Shown here: piece after piece, positions 45,722 to 55,752 of the stretch
Layout of the letters: each line of letters starts with the position of its first letter
How positions within the stretch are numbered: the stretch's first letter is position 1
DNA from: Streptomyces sp. AA1529
Lineage (GTDB): Bacteria > Actinomycetota > Actinomycetes > Streptomycetales > Streptomycetaceae
Assembly (NCBI RefSeq): GCF_000280905.1
Contig: NZ_ALAP01000017.1
Span: 1 to 64,000, forward strand
Length of the DNA stretch: 64,000 nucleotides
Reading direction: 5' to 3'
The notes under the pieces: generated by a model
Told to the model about the DNA's origin: nothing
Databases searched by the model: none
Seen by the model: only the letters and a program-made list of their open reading frames with translations
Made by a program: the position numbers and the translations under genes

Positions 45722-46293
45722 GACGCCGCCTCCATGGCGGTACGCAGCGCGGCGATCCCGCGCGACCCATAGGCCTTCACCGAACCCAGGGAGAGACCGA
45801 GCACCTCCGCCACCTGAGCCTCCGTCATATCGGCGAAATACCGCAGCACCAGCACTTCGCGCTGGCGCCGCTGCAGGCCGCGCATCGCCTTGATCAACTG
45901 ATCCCGTTCGAGCTGCTCGTACGCCCCCTCCTCGGCGCTCGCCATGTCGGGCATCGGCTTGGAGAGCAGCTTGAGCCCGAGGATGCGGCGGCGCAGCGCG
46001 GAGCGGGAGAGGTTCACGACCGTCTGCCTGAGGTAGGCGAGGGTCTTCTCGGGGTCGCGCACGCGCTTGCGCGCCGAGTGGACGCGGATGAACGCCTCCT
46101 GGACGACGTCCTCGCACGAGGCGGTGTCGTCGAGCAGCAGCGCCGCGAGCCCGAGCAGGGACTTGTAGTGGGCGCGGTAGGTCTCGGTCAGGTGATCGAC
46201 TGTGGTGCCATGTGCCATCGCCTCGTCAGCGTCCCCATGCGGTGTGAGCGGACGCGAAGGGCGCGCGGCGGGCCACGGCGCGATCACAGACAT
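45718..46293 (-). CDS. SigE-family RNA polymerase sigma factor
   Basis: About 191 aa from ATG 46293. Region 2 covers LTETYRAHYKSLLGLAALLL through VVQEAFIRVH and region 4 covers LQRRQREVLVLRYFADM through LSLGSVKAYGSRG, as in the actinobacterial SigE-like ECF family. The start is uncertain: GTG 46371, ATG 46347 and ATG 46218 are in frame, and the ribosome site before 46293 is very close to the ATG. The co-translated membrane protein probably regulates it. Confidence 0.88.
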   Translation of the reverse strand: MSVIAPWPAARPSRPLTPHGDADEAMAHGTTVDHLTETYRAHYKSLLGLAALLLDDTASCEDVVQEAFIRVHSARKRVRDPEKTLAYLRQTVVNLSRSALRRRILGLKLLSKPMPDMASAEEGAYEQLERDQLIKAMRGLQRRQREVLVLRYFADMTEAQVAEVLGLSLGSVKAYGSRGIAALRTAMEAAS

Positions 46294-46538
46294 GCCTCCC
46301 GCCACTGGGAGCCCTCCAGCACCAGCGCTGGGGCGACCAGGGGCCATTGCGATTCCGAGTACCTCTGCCACGCCTGTTTGACACGTTTCCCCCCGTCAGG
46401 GTTGTACGCGGCAGGCACTGTGCGCGAAAACACACCACATGCCGTCATACACACATCTCTCAGTCTCCGTGAACGCCCCGTGTCTCCCAGGCCCTCTACC
46501 GCGCTCCCCGTGCGCGTCAGGCTCCAGGGACACAAAGA

Positions 46539-46577
46539 CGCTCCCCGCCTGCCTGCCGGTTGCAGGGGCGGGGAGCG
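46539..46577 (-). terminator. Terminator downstream of lysC
   Basis: CGCTCCCCGCC (46539 to 46549) and GGCGGGGAGCG (46567 to 46577) form a perfect 11-bp stem about 65 bp after the lysC stop. It separates lysC from the sigma-factor operon. Confidence 0.75.
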
Positions 46578-46640
46578 CCATTGTCCGTCAGTGCACACCA
46601 CCGTGGCCAGTGGGTCCGACCGACCGGCGGAACGCGCCGG

Positions 46641-47921
46641 TCAGCGGCCGGTGCCGCCGTAGACCACGGCCTCGTCGGTGTCGCTGTCCAGCCCGAAGGC
46701 GGAGTGGACGGCACGGACCGCGTCCTGCACGGCCTCCTCGCGGGTGACGACCGAGATGCGGATCTCCGAGGTGGAGATCAGCTCGATGTTGACCTCGGCG
46801 TCGGACAGCGCCTCGAAGAAGGTCGCCGTCACGCCCGGGTTGGTCTTCATGCCCGCGCCGACGAGGGAGATCTTCGCGATCTGGTCGTCGTAGCGCAGCG
46901 AGTCGAAGCCGACCGTGCCCTGCACCTTCTCCAGCGCGGCGATGGCCTTCTTGCCCTCGGACTTGGGCAGCGTGAAGGAGATGTCGGTGAGCCCGGTGGA
47001 GGCGGCGGAGACGTTCTGGACCACCATGTCCAGGTTGATCTCGGCGGCCGCGACCGCGCGGAAGAGCGCGGCGGCCTCGCCCGGCTTGTCCGGCACCCCG
47101 ACGACCGTCACCTTGGCCTCGGACGTGTCGTGCGCCACACCCGAGATGATCGCCTGCTCCATCGACTCTTCCCCTTGCCCGTCCGGCTGCTCGTTCGTGA
47201 CCCACGTACCCCTCAGGCCGGAGAAGGACGACCGCACGTGGATCGGGATGTTGTAGCGGCGCGCGTACTCGACGCAGCGGTGCAGCAGCACCTTGGAGCC
47301 GGACGAGGCCAGCTCCAGCATGTCCTCGAAGGAGATCCGGTCGATCTTCCGCGCCTTCTTCACCACGCGCGGGTCGGCGGTGAAGACACCGTCGACGTCG
47401 GTGTAGATCTCGCAGACCTCGGCGTTGAGCGCGGCGGCCAGCGCGACCGCGGTGGTGTCCGAACCGCCTCGGCCCAGGGTGGTGATGTCCTTGCTGTCCT
47501 GCGAGACGCCCTGGAATCCGGCGACGATCGCGATGTTGCCCTCGTCGACCGAATCCTTGATCCGGCCGGGGGTGACGTCGATGATCCGCGCCTTGTTGTG
47601 CGCGGAGTCGGTGATCAGACCCGCCTGGCTGCCGGTGAACGACTGCGCCTCGTGACCGAGGGATTTGATCGCCATCGCCAGCAGGGCCATGGAGATCCGC
47701 TCTCCTGCGGTCAGCAGCATGTCGAACTCGCGGCCGGAGGCGACCGGAGACACCTCTGAGGCAAGATCGATCAGCTCGTCCGTCGTGTCACCCATCGCCG
47801 AGACCACGACGACAACCTGGTTGCCGTTCTTCTTGGCTTCGACGATCCGCTTGGCAACGCGCTTGATGCCTTCGGCATCGGCAACGGAGGAGCCGCCGTA
47901 CTTCTGCACGACAAGGCCCAC
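46641..47921 (-). CDS. lysC: Aspartate kinase (alpha subunit with internal beta start)
   Basis: A 426-aa kinase making aspartyl phosphate for Lys, Met, Thr and diaminopimelate. The catalytic signature is [12 protein letters not shown] and two ACT regulatory domains fill residues about 265 to 420. An internal ATG (47162, residue 254, MEQAIISGV) follows GGGGAAG and should start the separate beta subunit known for this enzyme type. GTG 47921 is the main start. The usual Streptomyces partner asd is not directly downstream. Confidence 0.95.
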   Translation of the reverse strand: MGLVVQKYGGSSVADAEGIKRVAKRIVEAKKNGNQVVVVVSAMGDTTDELIDLASEVSPVASGREFDMLLTAGERISMALLAMAIKSLGHEAQSFTGSQAGLITDSAHNKARIIDVTPGRIKDSVDEGNIAIVAGFQGVSQDSKDITTLGRGGSDTTAVALAAALNAEVCEIYTDVDGVFTADPRVVKKARKIDRISFEDMLELASSGSKVLLHRCVEYARRYNIPIHVRSSFSGLRGTWVTNEQPDGQGEESMEQAIISGVAHDTSEAKVTVVGVPDKPGEAAALFRAVAAAEINLDMVVQNVSAASTGLTDISFTLPKSEGKKAIAALEKVQGTVGFDSLRYDDQIAKISLVGAGMKTNPGVTATFFEALSDAEVNIELISTSEIRISVVTREEAVQDAVRAVHSAFGLDSDTDEAVVYGGTGR

Positions 47922-48399
47922 GTGTGCTCGCTCCTCGAATCATTTCCCGGGACCCCGGCGCTCCGTGCGACGCTGCCCGGAAGGATGGGATCCGCTGGTC
48001 GGCTCAGTGTATCGACCGGACGGAACCCGGTCCCGTCCGCGGAGGCCCCTGCCCACCAGGGCCGAAATGACACGGAAACGTGAGTCTGTTCACGATCCCC
48101 CGCGGCACACCCCGGACGAAGGACCCCACTCCGGCATATCGTGCCGTATCAGTCTCTTTTGTGCTTTCTCTTTTTTCGCATCCCCCGCTTTTCCGCTTTG
48201 CCGCTCCCGGCCGCCGCGCACTCCGTACTGTGCCGGACAGCAGCTCGGCAGGGCCGACGCACGGCCGGCGCACGGTGGGGCATGACCGTGACCTGGCGGA
48301 ACGGAACCGGCCCGGCCCTCCGGCCGCCCCGGTGCACGGGGCGGCCGGAGGAGCCCGCTGCGGTACGAGGGGCGAGGGACGAGAAGCGAGGAGGCCGGC
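47922..48399. other. Intergenic region upstream of lysC
   Basis: It holds the lysC promoter. A T-rich stretch at about 48150 to 48190 (TCTCTTTTGTGCTTTCTC) is unusual for this genome. A GC-rich inverted repeat (GGCCGCCCCGGTGC with GCACGGGGCGGCC) lies near 48325 to 48350. No gene is supported. Confidence 0.35.
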
Positions 48400-48549
48400 A
48401 TGGCCATCGACTACGTGAAGCGGGCACCGGGGCAGTCGGGACAGCCGGACCGGCCGGGACAGCCGGACCGGCCCGCGGCGGGCGCGAGCCCCGCCGGGAG
48501 AGGCCCGGCGGTCGGGGGACGGCGCCGGGAACCGGTTCGGGGCCGGTGA
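48400..48549 (+). CDS. Small protein (49 aa), possible truncated N-terminus of a TerD-type protein
   Basis: ATG 48400 follows a strong GAGGAGG site. The start MAIDYVKRAPG resembles the first residues of some Streptomyces TerD-family proteins, but after a short Pro/Gly/Asp repeat (GQSGQPDRPGQPDRP) the frame becomes basic and stops. It is either a tiny independent protein or a gene broken early. Confidence 0.35.
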   Translation: MAIDYVKRAPGQSGQPDRPGQPDRPAAGASPAGRGPAVGGRRREPVRGR

Positions 48550-48592
48550 GGGCGACGGCTGCGGGACCGTCCGAACCGTTGCCTCCCGCGGC

Positions 48593-49171
48593 TCAGTGGA
48601 CGTAGTCCTGCAGCTTCTCCGTCTCCAGCGTGACCCCCACCGGGGCCGGCAACCGGACGACAGCCCCGTAAGGGTGAGACGTGCGGCTCCGGTACGTCCC
48701 GTTCTCCGGCTCGCTGTAGCAGATGAGAGTGCAGGCGTCCCGGTCGACGAGCAGGTAGACCGGGATGCCGACGGCCGCATAGCCGTCCCGCTTCTCCCGG
48801 CGATCCCGCCGGTCGGTGTCCGGATCGTGAGAGGTCACCTCGACAGCCATCAGGACACCGTCAGGGTCGGCCCATTCGCCCTGTCCCACGAAGTGGTCCT
48901 CGGGCACCAGCGCGCCATCCGGCCGGGCACGGCCCTTGCGGTAGCCGCCCACCTTCAGTCCCTGCTCGGGATAGAGAGTCAGGTCAGGACGCTGCTGGAG
49001 GCACTTCTTGAGGAGCCACATCACAATGGCTCCGTGATCCCCGTCCGGCACCGGTTTGACCTCTAGTTTCCCGTTGATGAATTCCAGCGACACGGTTTCG
49101 GGCGCGGTCCGGGCCAGCGCCTCGAAGTCCTCGACAGGCATCTGGGGGTGGTCGGCAGTGCTGGGGGTCAT
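48593..49171 (-). CDS. Uma2-family (DUF820) PD-(D/E)XK-fold protein
   Basis: A 192-aa protein starting at ATG 49171 behind GGGGAGGAGG. The family pattern is clear: FINGKLEVKP, ARPDGALVPEDHF, VLMAVEVTSHDP and GIPVYLLVDR. The fold is that of restriction-type nucleases, with the acidic residues and EV-T/K site retained. Uma2 proteins are abundant in Streptomyces and of unknown role. It is monocistronic. Confidence 0.88.
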   Translation of the reverse strand: MTPSTADHPQMPVEDFEALARTAPETVSLEFINGKLEVKPVPDGDHGAIVMWLLKKCLQQRPDLTLYPEQGLKVGGYRKGRARPDGALVPEDHFVGQGEWADPDGVLMAVEVTSHDPDTDRRDRREKRDGYAAVGIPVYLLVDRDACTLICYSEPENGTYRSRTSHPYGAVVRLPAPVGVTLETEKLQDYVH

Positions 49172-49227
49172 GGCGTCGCCTCCTCCCCTCCATGCTGCCC
49201 CGGGCCCGGGATCCACGTCGTGCAGGG

Positions 49228-50265
49228 TCATGCGTCGTGCCCTGCTGCGAAGCGGGTCGGGCGAGGCCGGGCCGGCCGTGGCCGGATGGGTGGTCGGGCC
49301 GCGGCCAGGCCGCCGCGCACCAGGGCCGCCCAGCGGCGGACGTCCTCGCCGGGCAGGCCGTCCCGCGGTGGGGCGGGTTCGGCTCGGCAGGCGCGGCAGA
49401 GACCACCGCGCAGGGATTCGGGGCTTCCGGGCCGGCCGCCGTCGGTGCACTCCGGGCGGAGCCGTGCGGGCGCACGGCGTCCAGTCGCCGCCGGTACGGG
49501 CGGGAGTTTGGCCGTGAGACGGCTCCGCACCAGCCCCGCAGGGCTGTGGACGACGGGCGGCAGCCCCGCTGTCAGCGCGGACGCGAACCGTTCCGCGTCC
49601 GTGTCGCGGGCCAGCCACTCGGCTGCCGGTGCCGCCAGTTCCGCGCACTCCGCCGCCGACAGGACGAGCCGGGGATCGCGCCGGCCGAGCGCCGCGAGCG
49701 CCCTGTACGCCTCCGTGCGGCGTGGCGGTTCCGGGGCCGGGCTCACATCCGGAGCGGTGACGGGAACGGGGACGGGAACGGGGACGGGGACGGGATCCGG
49801 GGCGGGACCGGAGACAGGGCCGGGGACGCGGCCGGGGCCCGGAAGGGGGCGCTGGTCCGCAGCCGAGGAGACCCGGCCGTCGAGGAACGCCGTCCACCAG
49901 TCCTCGTCCCGCGCCGCACGCGAGAAGTACGTCCGCGTCACATGCTGCGGGCACCCCTCCCCCACCAGTCCGCCGACCCGGCGCAGATGCCCCGCCCGGG
50001 ACAGCTCGCGGAGCGCGGAACGGCACGCCTGCTGGCCGTAGCGGGGCTGGGACTTGGCGAGGGTCTTCACGTCGATGGCGGCGCCCTCGGGCAGCCGGTC
50101 GATGAAGGACGCGAGGCAGGCGGCACGCTCCGGCAGATGAGCGAAGTCCGCCCGGGACGACGGGCCTTCCGGCTGGGCGGAATCGGGGGTCCGCTTCCCG
50201 AATCCCGGCTTGGCCATGGGATGTGCGGAGGCGGAGAAGGGAGCGTTAAAGTCGGCGTAAGCCAT
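49228..50265 (-). CDS. Streptomyces HTH-type hypothetical protein (345 aa)
   Basis: ATG 50265 follows AGGAAC. Residues about 45 to 110 resemble a winged helix (ACLASFIDRLPEGAAIDVKT, then SALRELSRAGHLRRV), as in a family common in Streptomyces. A Pro-Val repeat linker (PVPVPVPVPVPV, from a GACGGGAACGGG repeat) follows, then an Arg/Pro-rich C-terminus with a possible Cys pair (GGLCRACR). Probably DNA-binding; targets unknown. Confidence 0.65.
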   Translation of the reverse strand: MAYADFNAPFSASAHPMAKPGFGKRTPDSAQPEGPSSRADFAHLPERAACLASFIDRLPEGAAIDVKTLAKSQPRYGQQACRSALRELSRAGHLRRVGGLVGEGCPQHVTRTYFSRAARDEDWWTAFLDGRVSSAADQRPLPGPGRVPGPVSGPAPDPVPVPVPVPVPVTAPDVSPAPEPPRRTEAYRALAALGRRDPRLVLSAAECAELAAPAAEWLARDTDAERFASALTAGLPPVVHSPAGLVRSRLTAKLPPVPAATGRRAPARLRPECTDGGRPGSPESLRGGLCRACRAEPAPPRDGLPGEDVRRWAALVRGGLAAARPPIRPRPARPRPTRFAAGHDA

Positions 50266-50636
50266 CAGATCAAGTTCCTGGTCTGGTGGTGAGACCCCGG
50301 CCGGTGTTGGTAGCACCGCGCCGGGGTTGTTGTTGTCGGTGTGAACGCTAACCACACCCTGTCACCCTCTGCAACGGCGCGCGGCACGTTCCGTCGCGCC
50401 CCCCTGCCGTGCTCGGTTTCAGGGGCGGGTGGGCGGGGAGAGACCCACCGCCCATTCCTCAGAAAGAGGGCTCGGAGCCCGGCGTCCGCCACCCGGCGCT
50501 CGGGACCCGGGGCCCGACGCCCGGGCGGGATCGCGGCGCGCAGCAGCCGACAGCCGCCACGACGTACCCGCCCCGGGACTGCCGGACCGCGTACCGCCCG
50601 AGGTCCGGCGTCCGGCCGCGCCGCCGCGGGCGGTGG
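50266..50636. other. Intergenic region
   Basis: Contains the promoter of the HTH gene. The right half is GC-rich with CGGGGCCCG-type repeats and is the 3' flank of the DUF5063 gene. No gene or RNA recognised. Confidence 0.3.
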
Positions 50637-51305
50637 CTACGCCTCGCTCTGCCGCATTCCCAGCGGGCCGCCGATCTCGGCGGCCATCACCGCACCGGCC
50701 TCGGCCTCCAGCGAGCCGTCCTCGTCCGCGGCGTTGCTGTCGGTGTCCAGCCCGTCGAGCTCGTCGAGCGGCTTGTCCAGCCGGACGTGCGCCACCAGCG
50801 ACTGGAGAGCACGCAGCGACGCCGAAGCGGTCGGCCCCCAGTTCGAGAGATAGGAGAACTGCCACCACCACAGCGCTTCGCTCACCCGGCCCGCACGGTA
50901 GTGGGCCATGCCGTGCCGCAGATCGGTGAGGACGTCCGAGAGATCGTCCGAGATCCGGCAGGCGACCGGCGCGGAGCGCGGCACATACGGGTCGAAGACC
51001 TCGGAGTAGACGTCGACCGGATCCAGCAGTGCCGCGAGACGCTCGCGCAGCTCGTCCGCGTCCGGCTCCGGGCCCACGTCCGGCTCGTACCGCTCGTCCG
51101 GGAGGAAGTCCTCGTGCGCGCCCAGCCGCCCGCCCGCGAGGAGCAGCTGGGAGACCTCCAGCAGGAGATAGGGGACCGCGCTGTCCGGATCGTCGCCCTT
51201 GGCGACCTCGGTGACGGCGACCACGAAGCTCTCGATCTGGTCGCCGATCTGCACGGCGAAGTCGTCGGGACTGTTCTTGATGGAGTTCAGCGTCGCATCA
51301 GACAT
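50637..51305 (-). CDS. DUF5063 protein
   Basis: A 222-aa acidic protein conserved in Streptomyces directly before recR. It has the family start SDATLNSIKNSPDDFAVQIG and the Trp-rich segment SEALWWWQFSYLSNWG. No catalytic motif is evident. It is co-directional with recR and ybaB, 59 bp from recR, and may be in the same transcript. Function unknown. Confidence 0.85.
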   Translation of the reverse strand: MSDATLNSIKNSPDDFAVQIGDQIESFVVAVTEVAKGDDPDSAVPYLLLEVSQLLLAGGRLGAHEDFLPDERYEPDVGPEPDADELRERLAALLDPVDVYSEVFDPYVPRSAPVACRISDDLSDVLTDLRHGMAHYRAGRVSEALWWWQFSYLSNWGPTASASLRALQSLVAHVRLDKPLDELDGLDTDSNAADEDGSLEAEAGAVMAAEIGGPLGMRQSEA

Positions 51306-51364
51306 CGGGCAACCTCTCCCCTGTGGGCTCTTCAGGGCCCTGGCTCGCACAAGCTCGCACGGGC

Positions 51365-51964
51365 TCACACATCCAGGAGCCGCCTTCCTTCGAAGGCCCG
51401 CCCCAGCGTGACCTCGTCCGCGTACTCCAGGTCTCCTCCGACCGGGAGCCCGCTCGCCAGCCGCGTCACCTTCAACCCCATGGCGGAGACCATCCGCGCG
51501 AGATACGTGGCCGTCGCCTCGCCCTCCAGGTTGGGATCCGTGGCGAGGATCAACTCGGTGACCGTCCCGTCGGCGAGGCGGGAGAGCAACTCCCTGATCC
51601 GCAGATCATCGGGGCCGACCCCCTCGATGGGACTGATCGCGCCACCCAGCACGTGGTATCGCCCCCGGAACTCGCGGGTGCGCTCGATCGCCACGACGTC
51701 CTTGGGCTCCTCGACCACGCAGATGACCGACACGTCACGGCGCGGATCGGCACAGACCCGGCACTGCTCCTCCTGCGCGACGTTGCCGCACACCGCGCAG
51801 AACCTGACCTTCTCCTTGACCTCGGTCAGCGCACCGGCGAGCCGGCGGACATCGGCGGGCTCGGCCTGCAGGATGTGGAAAGCGATCCGCTGCGCGCTCT
51901 TGGGACCGACGCCGGGCAGTCTGCCCAGTTCGTCGATCAGGTCCTGGACCACGCCTTCGTACAC
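51365..51964 (-). CDS. recR: Recombination mediator RecR
   Basis: A 199-aa protein of normal length. The HhH motif ([20 protein letters not shown]) is followed by a four-Cys zinc finger ([17 protein letters not shown]) and a Toprim domain ([18 protein letters not shown] region). With RecF/RecO it loads RecA at gaps. It is downstream of ybaB, the standard dnaX-ybaB-recR order. Confidence 0.96.
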   Translation of the reverse strand: MYEGVVQDLIDELGRLPGVGPKSAQRIAFHILQAEPADVRRLAGALTEVKEKVRFCAVCGNVAQEEQCRVCADPRRDVSVICVVEEPKDVVAIERTREFRGRYHVLGGAISPIEGVGPDDLRIRELLSRLADGTVTELILATDPNLEGEATATYLARMVSAMGLKVTRLASGLPVGGDLEYADEVTLGRAFEGRRLLDV

Positions 51965-52305
51965 GGATGGCTCCCGCCTGCTCTCTGTTCGTCCTCTGAG
52001 TACGTTAGTGGTCCGTACGGGCCACCACTAGCCGCTGACCGGGAGCCGGCCCCCGGCTGAACGGCCGTTCGACCTCCGGCTCCGCCCTGTCGCCGGGGCG
52101 GTACGCGTGCCGGCCTGCCCGGCTGCTCGGTACCGCGAGCCGCAGGAGCCGAGGACTCACCCGGACCCGGCAGCCTGCGGCCGGTCCGACCGGACCGGCC
52201 GGCCGACCGTCTGGCCGACCGAACCGGCCGATGGGAACCCGCCGCACCGGGGGAACCGGCCGGACCAGTCGCACCAGCTGAACCGGTCGAACCGGTCGGG
52301 TCGCT
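51965..52305. other. Intergenic region between ybaB and recR
   Basis: No gene is seen. The right half is built of short ACCGG/CCGGT iterations (about 52180 to 52300). The spacing is wider than usual for this conserved pair and may be an expanded simple-repeat region. Confidence 0.35.
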
Positions 52306-52641
52306 TCAGAACGGCAGGCCGGGCATTCCGCCCATGCCCTGCGCGAGCGGGCCGAGCTTCTGCTGCTGGAGTTCGGCAGCGGCGCCGTTCGCGTCACGGA
52401 CCGCGGCGAGCACCATGTCCGCGAGAGTCTCGGTGTCCTCCGGGTCCACCGCCTTCGGATCGATGACCAGCCCCTGGAGCTCACCGGAACCGTTGACGGT
52501 CGCCTTCACCAGACCGCCGCCCGCCGAGCCCTCGACGGAGGTTTCGGCCAGCTCCTGCTGCGCCGCGGCCAGATCCTGCTGCATCTTCTGCGCCTGCTGC
52601 AGCAACTGCTGCATGTCAGGCTGCCCACCACCGGGAATCAC
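52306..52641 (-). CDS. ybaB: YbaB/EbfC-family nucleoid-associated protein
   Basis: A 111-aa protein with [20 protein letters not shown] at the N-terminus and [19 protein letters not shown], both family hallmarks. It binds DNA as a dimer. It lies between dnaX and recR, as in most bacteria. Confidence 0.95.
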   Translation of the reverse strand: MIPGGGQPDMQQLLQQAQKMQQDLAAAQQELAETSVEGSAGGGLVKATVNGSGELQGLVIDPKAVDPEDTETLADMVLAAVRDANGAAAELQQQKLGPLAQGMGGMPGLPF

Positions 52642-52703
52642 GATTGCTCCTGGCTCACTAGACGCCTCTTCAACGCCCCGAGCCTACGTGCTCCGCCCTG
52701 TAC

Positions 52704-52745
<42 letters not shown>

Positions 52746-52821
52746 GAACGACAGCCGCCCCGCCCCGGACGACGACAGCCGCACGGCCCGGACACCGCAC
52801 CGCCCGGGCACCGCCCGGCCG

Positions 52822-55251
52822 TCAGTCGTGCCGGAGCTCCTCCAGGACCGTCGCTCCGAGCTCCCGGACGATGAGGTCGTGCCCGGAGAGCGCGGACTCG
52901 TCCAGGTCGGGATCGTCCTCGGCGGGCATGTCCTCCTCCGGCGCATAGCCGGACGGCGCGGATGCCGCACGCGGCGCCTCCGGAGCCGGTGCGGACGCCT
53001 GGGGCGGCACCGCCCCGGATTCTGCCGCCGAGACCGCCGAAGAGTGACCCGGCCCGCCGGGCGCGGGCGGGGACGCGGACGCGGCAGGCCCCGAAGCGGC
53101 GGCGCCGGACGCCGGGGGCGCCGCCGACCACTGCTGGGGCGGCGCCGGGGCGGGAGCGGGCGCCGCCATCGCGCTCCGCGTACCGGCGCCGCCGCCTCCC
53201 GTCGTCCCGGACCCCGCGCCGTACCCGGAGCCCGGCCCGCTAGGGCCCCCGGCACCACCGCCGCCGCCCGACGGATCGACGATGGCCTCGACCTGCCACT
53301 GCACGCCCAGCGCGTCGCCGAGCGCCTGCCGCAGCACCTCGTCACTGCCGCCGTTGGCGAAGCTGTCCCGGGCGCCCGCGTTCGGGAAGCCGACCTGGAG
53401 GGTCTTGCCGTCGAAGCCGACGACCTGCGCGTTCTGACTGAGCAGGATCCAGGTGAAGCGCCGCCGGTTCTTGACGGCCTCCAGGATCTGCGGCCACATC
53501 TGCCGGATCTGCGCGGGATCGCCGCCACCCTGTACGGACCCGCCCGCAGGCGCGGAGCCCGTGGGACCGGACGGCGCGGACGCGGGCGGACCAGGTTGGT
53601 CCGGGGCCGCGGAAGTCTGAGCGGGCGCCGGAGCTGCCGGAGCGGAGTCGGCCGGCGCGGATGCCGCCGAGCCGCCGCTCGGCGGGCCCGCCGTACCGGG
53701 CCAGGCGCCGGGGCGCCGCGCGGGCTCACCCGTGCCGCCGCCGGGTGCTCCGCCACCGCCGCCGGGTCCGGTTCCGCCGGGCCAGGCACCGGGCCGCCGC
53801 GCGGGCTCCGCGGCCGGCTGCTCCGCGGGGGCGGCTCCGTCCGGGGCGCCGGAAGGACCGGTGGCAGCGGCGGCGGGCGGCCCCGCGGGCACGGCGCCGG
53901 GAGGACCGCCGGCCGCTCCGGCACCGGCCGCGGGAGCGCCAGGGGCACCGGCCCCGGAAGCCCCGTACCCCGGCGCTCCACCGGAAGCAGCCCCGGGACC
54001 GGCGGCAGCGGGAGCCGCACCACCGCCGACACCCGGACCAGGCGCACCGGCACCAGGCGCACCGGCACCGGGAGCGCTCAGCGCAGCCGCCGCGGCGCCG
54101 CGCTCCAGCCGGTCCAGCCGGGCCTGCACCGAACGCTCGTCCCCGTAGGTGGCGGGCAGCAGCACGCGTGCGCAGATCAGTTCGAGCTGCAGCCGTGGGG
54201 AGGTCGCCCCGCGCATCTCCGTCAGCCCCGTGTTGACGATGTCCGCTGCGCGGCTCAGCTCGGCCGCGCCGAAGACGGACGCCTGGGCCTGCATCCGCTC
54301 GACCACGTCCCCGGGCGCGTCGATCAGCGTCTTCTCGACGGCGTCGGGCACCGCGGCCAGGATCACCAGATCCCGCAGCCGCTCCAGCAGGTCGGTGACG
54401 AACCGGCGCGGGTCGTGCCCGCCCTCGATGACGCGGTCGACGATCTCGAACGCCCGGGCTCCGTCACCGGCGGCGAACGCGTCGACGACGTCGTCCAGCA
54501 GCGCGCTGTCGGTGTAGCCGAGCAGGGAGGTCGCCATGGCATACGTCACACCGTCCTCACCCGCACCGGCGAGGAGCTGGTCCATCACCGACATCGAGTC
54601 CCGCACCGAGCCGGCGCCCGCCCGTACGGCCAGCGGCAGCACCGCGTCCTCGACGGAGATCTGCTCGCGACCGCACACCTCGTCCAGGTAGTCACGGAGC
54701 GTGCCGGGCGGGACGAGGCGGAACGGATAGTGGTGCGTACGCGAACGGATCGTCCCGATGACCTTCTCGGGCTCCGTCGTCGCGAAGATGAACTTCAGAT
54801 GCTCGGGCGGCTCCTCGACGACCTTGAGCAGCGCGTTGAACCCCGCGGGGGTCACCATGTGCGCCTCGTCGACGATGTAGATCTTGTACCGGCTGGAGGC
54901 GGGCCCGAAGAACGCCTTCTCCCGCAGCTCGCGGGCATCGTCCACACCGCCGTGCGAGGCGGCGTCGATCTCGATGACGTCGATCGACCCGGGCCCGTTC
55001 CGCGCCAGGTCACGGCACGACTGGCACTCCCCGCAGGGCGAGGGCGTGGGGCCCTGCTCGCAGTTCAGACACCGGGCCAGAATGCGCGCACTGGTCGTCT
55101 TGCCGCAGCCGCGCGGGCCGCTGAAGAGGTACGCGTGGTTGACCCGGTTGTTGCGCAGCGCCTGCTGCAGCGGGTCGGTCACATGCTGTTGCCCGATGAC
55201 CTCGGCGAAGGTCTCGGGGCGATAGCGGCGGTACAGGGCGAGGGACGACAC
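52822..55251 (-). CDS. dnaX: DNA polymerase III gamma/tau subunit
   Basis: An 809-aa clamp-loader subunit. It starts at GTG 55251 (SSLALYRRYRPETFAEVIGQ). Walker A is GPRGCGKTTSAR, the zinc module has four Cys (CLNCEQ, CGECQSC), and the Walker B/DEAH region is IVDEAHM. A long Ala/Pro/Gly linker (residues about 420 to 590) leads to the tau C-terminal part (QIRQMWPQILEAVKNRRRFT). The longer frame upstream would run into the SRP RNA and is rejected. Confidence 0.95.
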   Translation of the reverse strand: MSSLALYRRYRPETFAEVIGQQHVTDPLQQALRNNRVNHAYLFSGPRGCGKTTSARILARCLNCEQGPTPSPCGECQSCRDLARNGPGSIDVIEIDAASHGGVDDARELREKAFFGPASSRYKIYIVDEAHMVTPAGFNALLKVVEEPPEHLKFIFATTEPEKVIGTIRSRTHHYPFRLVPPGTLRDYLDEVCGREQISVEDAVLPLAVRAGAGSVRDSMSVMDQLLAGAGEDGVTYAMATSLLGYTDSALLDDVVDAFAAGDGARAFEIVDRVIEGGHDPRRFVTDLLERLRDLVILAAVPDAVEKTLIDAPGDVVERMQAQASVFGAAELSRAADIVNTGLTEMRGATSPRLQLELICARVLLPATYGDERSVQARLDRLERGAAAAALSAPGAGAPGAGAPGPGVGGGAAPAAAGPGAASGGAPGYGASGAGAPGAPAAGAGAAGGPPGAVPAGPPAAAATGPSGAPDGAAPAEQPAAEPARRPGAWPGGTGPGGGGGAPGGGTGEPARRPGAWPGTAGPPSGGSAASAPADSAPAAPAPAQTSAAPDQPGPPASAPSGPTGSAPAGGSVQGGGDPAQIRQMWPQILEAVKNRRRFTWILLSQNAQVVGFDGKTLQVGFPNAGARDSFANGGSDEVLRQALGDALGVQWQVEAIVDPSGGGGGAGGPSGPGSGYGAGSGTTGGGGAGTRSAMAAPAPAPAPPQQWSAAPPASGAAASGPAASASPPAPGGPGHSSAVSAAESGAVPPQASAPAPEAPRAASAPSGYAPEEDMPAEDDPDLDESALSGHDLIVRELGATVLEELRHD

Positions 55252-55322
55252 ACCCCCGACGATATAGGCCGACACCGACAACTGGCCCACGCCGCGGCAA
55301 CCCCGGAGCCCGGGCACGCAAA

Positions 55323-55410
55323 CGCCCCCCACGCACCCGCCAGAGCCAACCTACCCTTGCTGCCTTCCGGCCCTGGGGGAGTTCAGTCAGATAGCGCCAC
55401 GTGAGGGGCT
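55323..55410 (-). ncRNA. ffs: Small signal recognition particle RNA (4.5S type)
   Basis: Read on the minus strand, the conserved SRP apical loop is present: CCCAGGGCCGGAAGGCAGCA, then AGGGTAGGTTGG. The ends pair as CCCCTCACG with CGTGGGGGG. It lies directly upstream of dnaX, the usual location in Streptomyces. It binds Ffh to target membrane proteins. Ends are set by the terminal helix. Confidence 0.92.
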
Positions 55411-55531
55411 GCCGCCACACTACCCGATCCCCCGCCTCCCGTTCGACCTCCTGCCCCGCCGCCCCGCCCTCGGATCCATGATCGGAATCCGGGTTCGCGA
55501 GCACCCCCCATGGTCTTGTACACTTTGCGGC

Positions 55532-55616
55532 GGAGGATTCGCCTAGTGGCCTAGGGCGCACGCTTGGAAAGCGTGTTGGGGGCAACCCCTCACGAGTTCG
55601 AATCTCGTATCCTCCG
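55532..55616 (+). tRNA. tRNA-Ser (anticodon GGA)
   Basis: A class II tRNA: acceptor strands GGAGGAT and ATCCTCC, anticodon arm ACGCT-TGGAAAG-CGT with GGA, an extended variable arm (TGGGGGCAACCCCT), and T arm ACGAGTTCGAATCTCGT. A promoter-like TACACT lies about 15 bp upstream. It is the left boundary of an accessory-looking region. Confidence 0.95.
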
Positions 55617-55636
55617 CCCAGCTCTCACCGGGCTGA

Positions 55637-55674
55637 ACGTAGGGCCCCACCGCCTCGGCGGTGGGGCCCTACGT
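55637..55674. terminator. Terminator after tRNA-Ser
   Basis: A perfect 17-bp inverted repeat (ACGTAGGGCCCCACCGC and its complement) with a CTCG loop begins 20 bp after the tRNA. Confidence 0.9.
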
Positions 55675-55752
55675 AGTTCCTGGTTGTTCGTGGTTGCAGT
55701 TACGCGGAGCGGACGGCTCCGAACCTCCGCGGACAGACTTCGGCCACCACCC

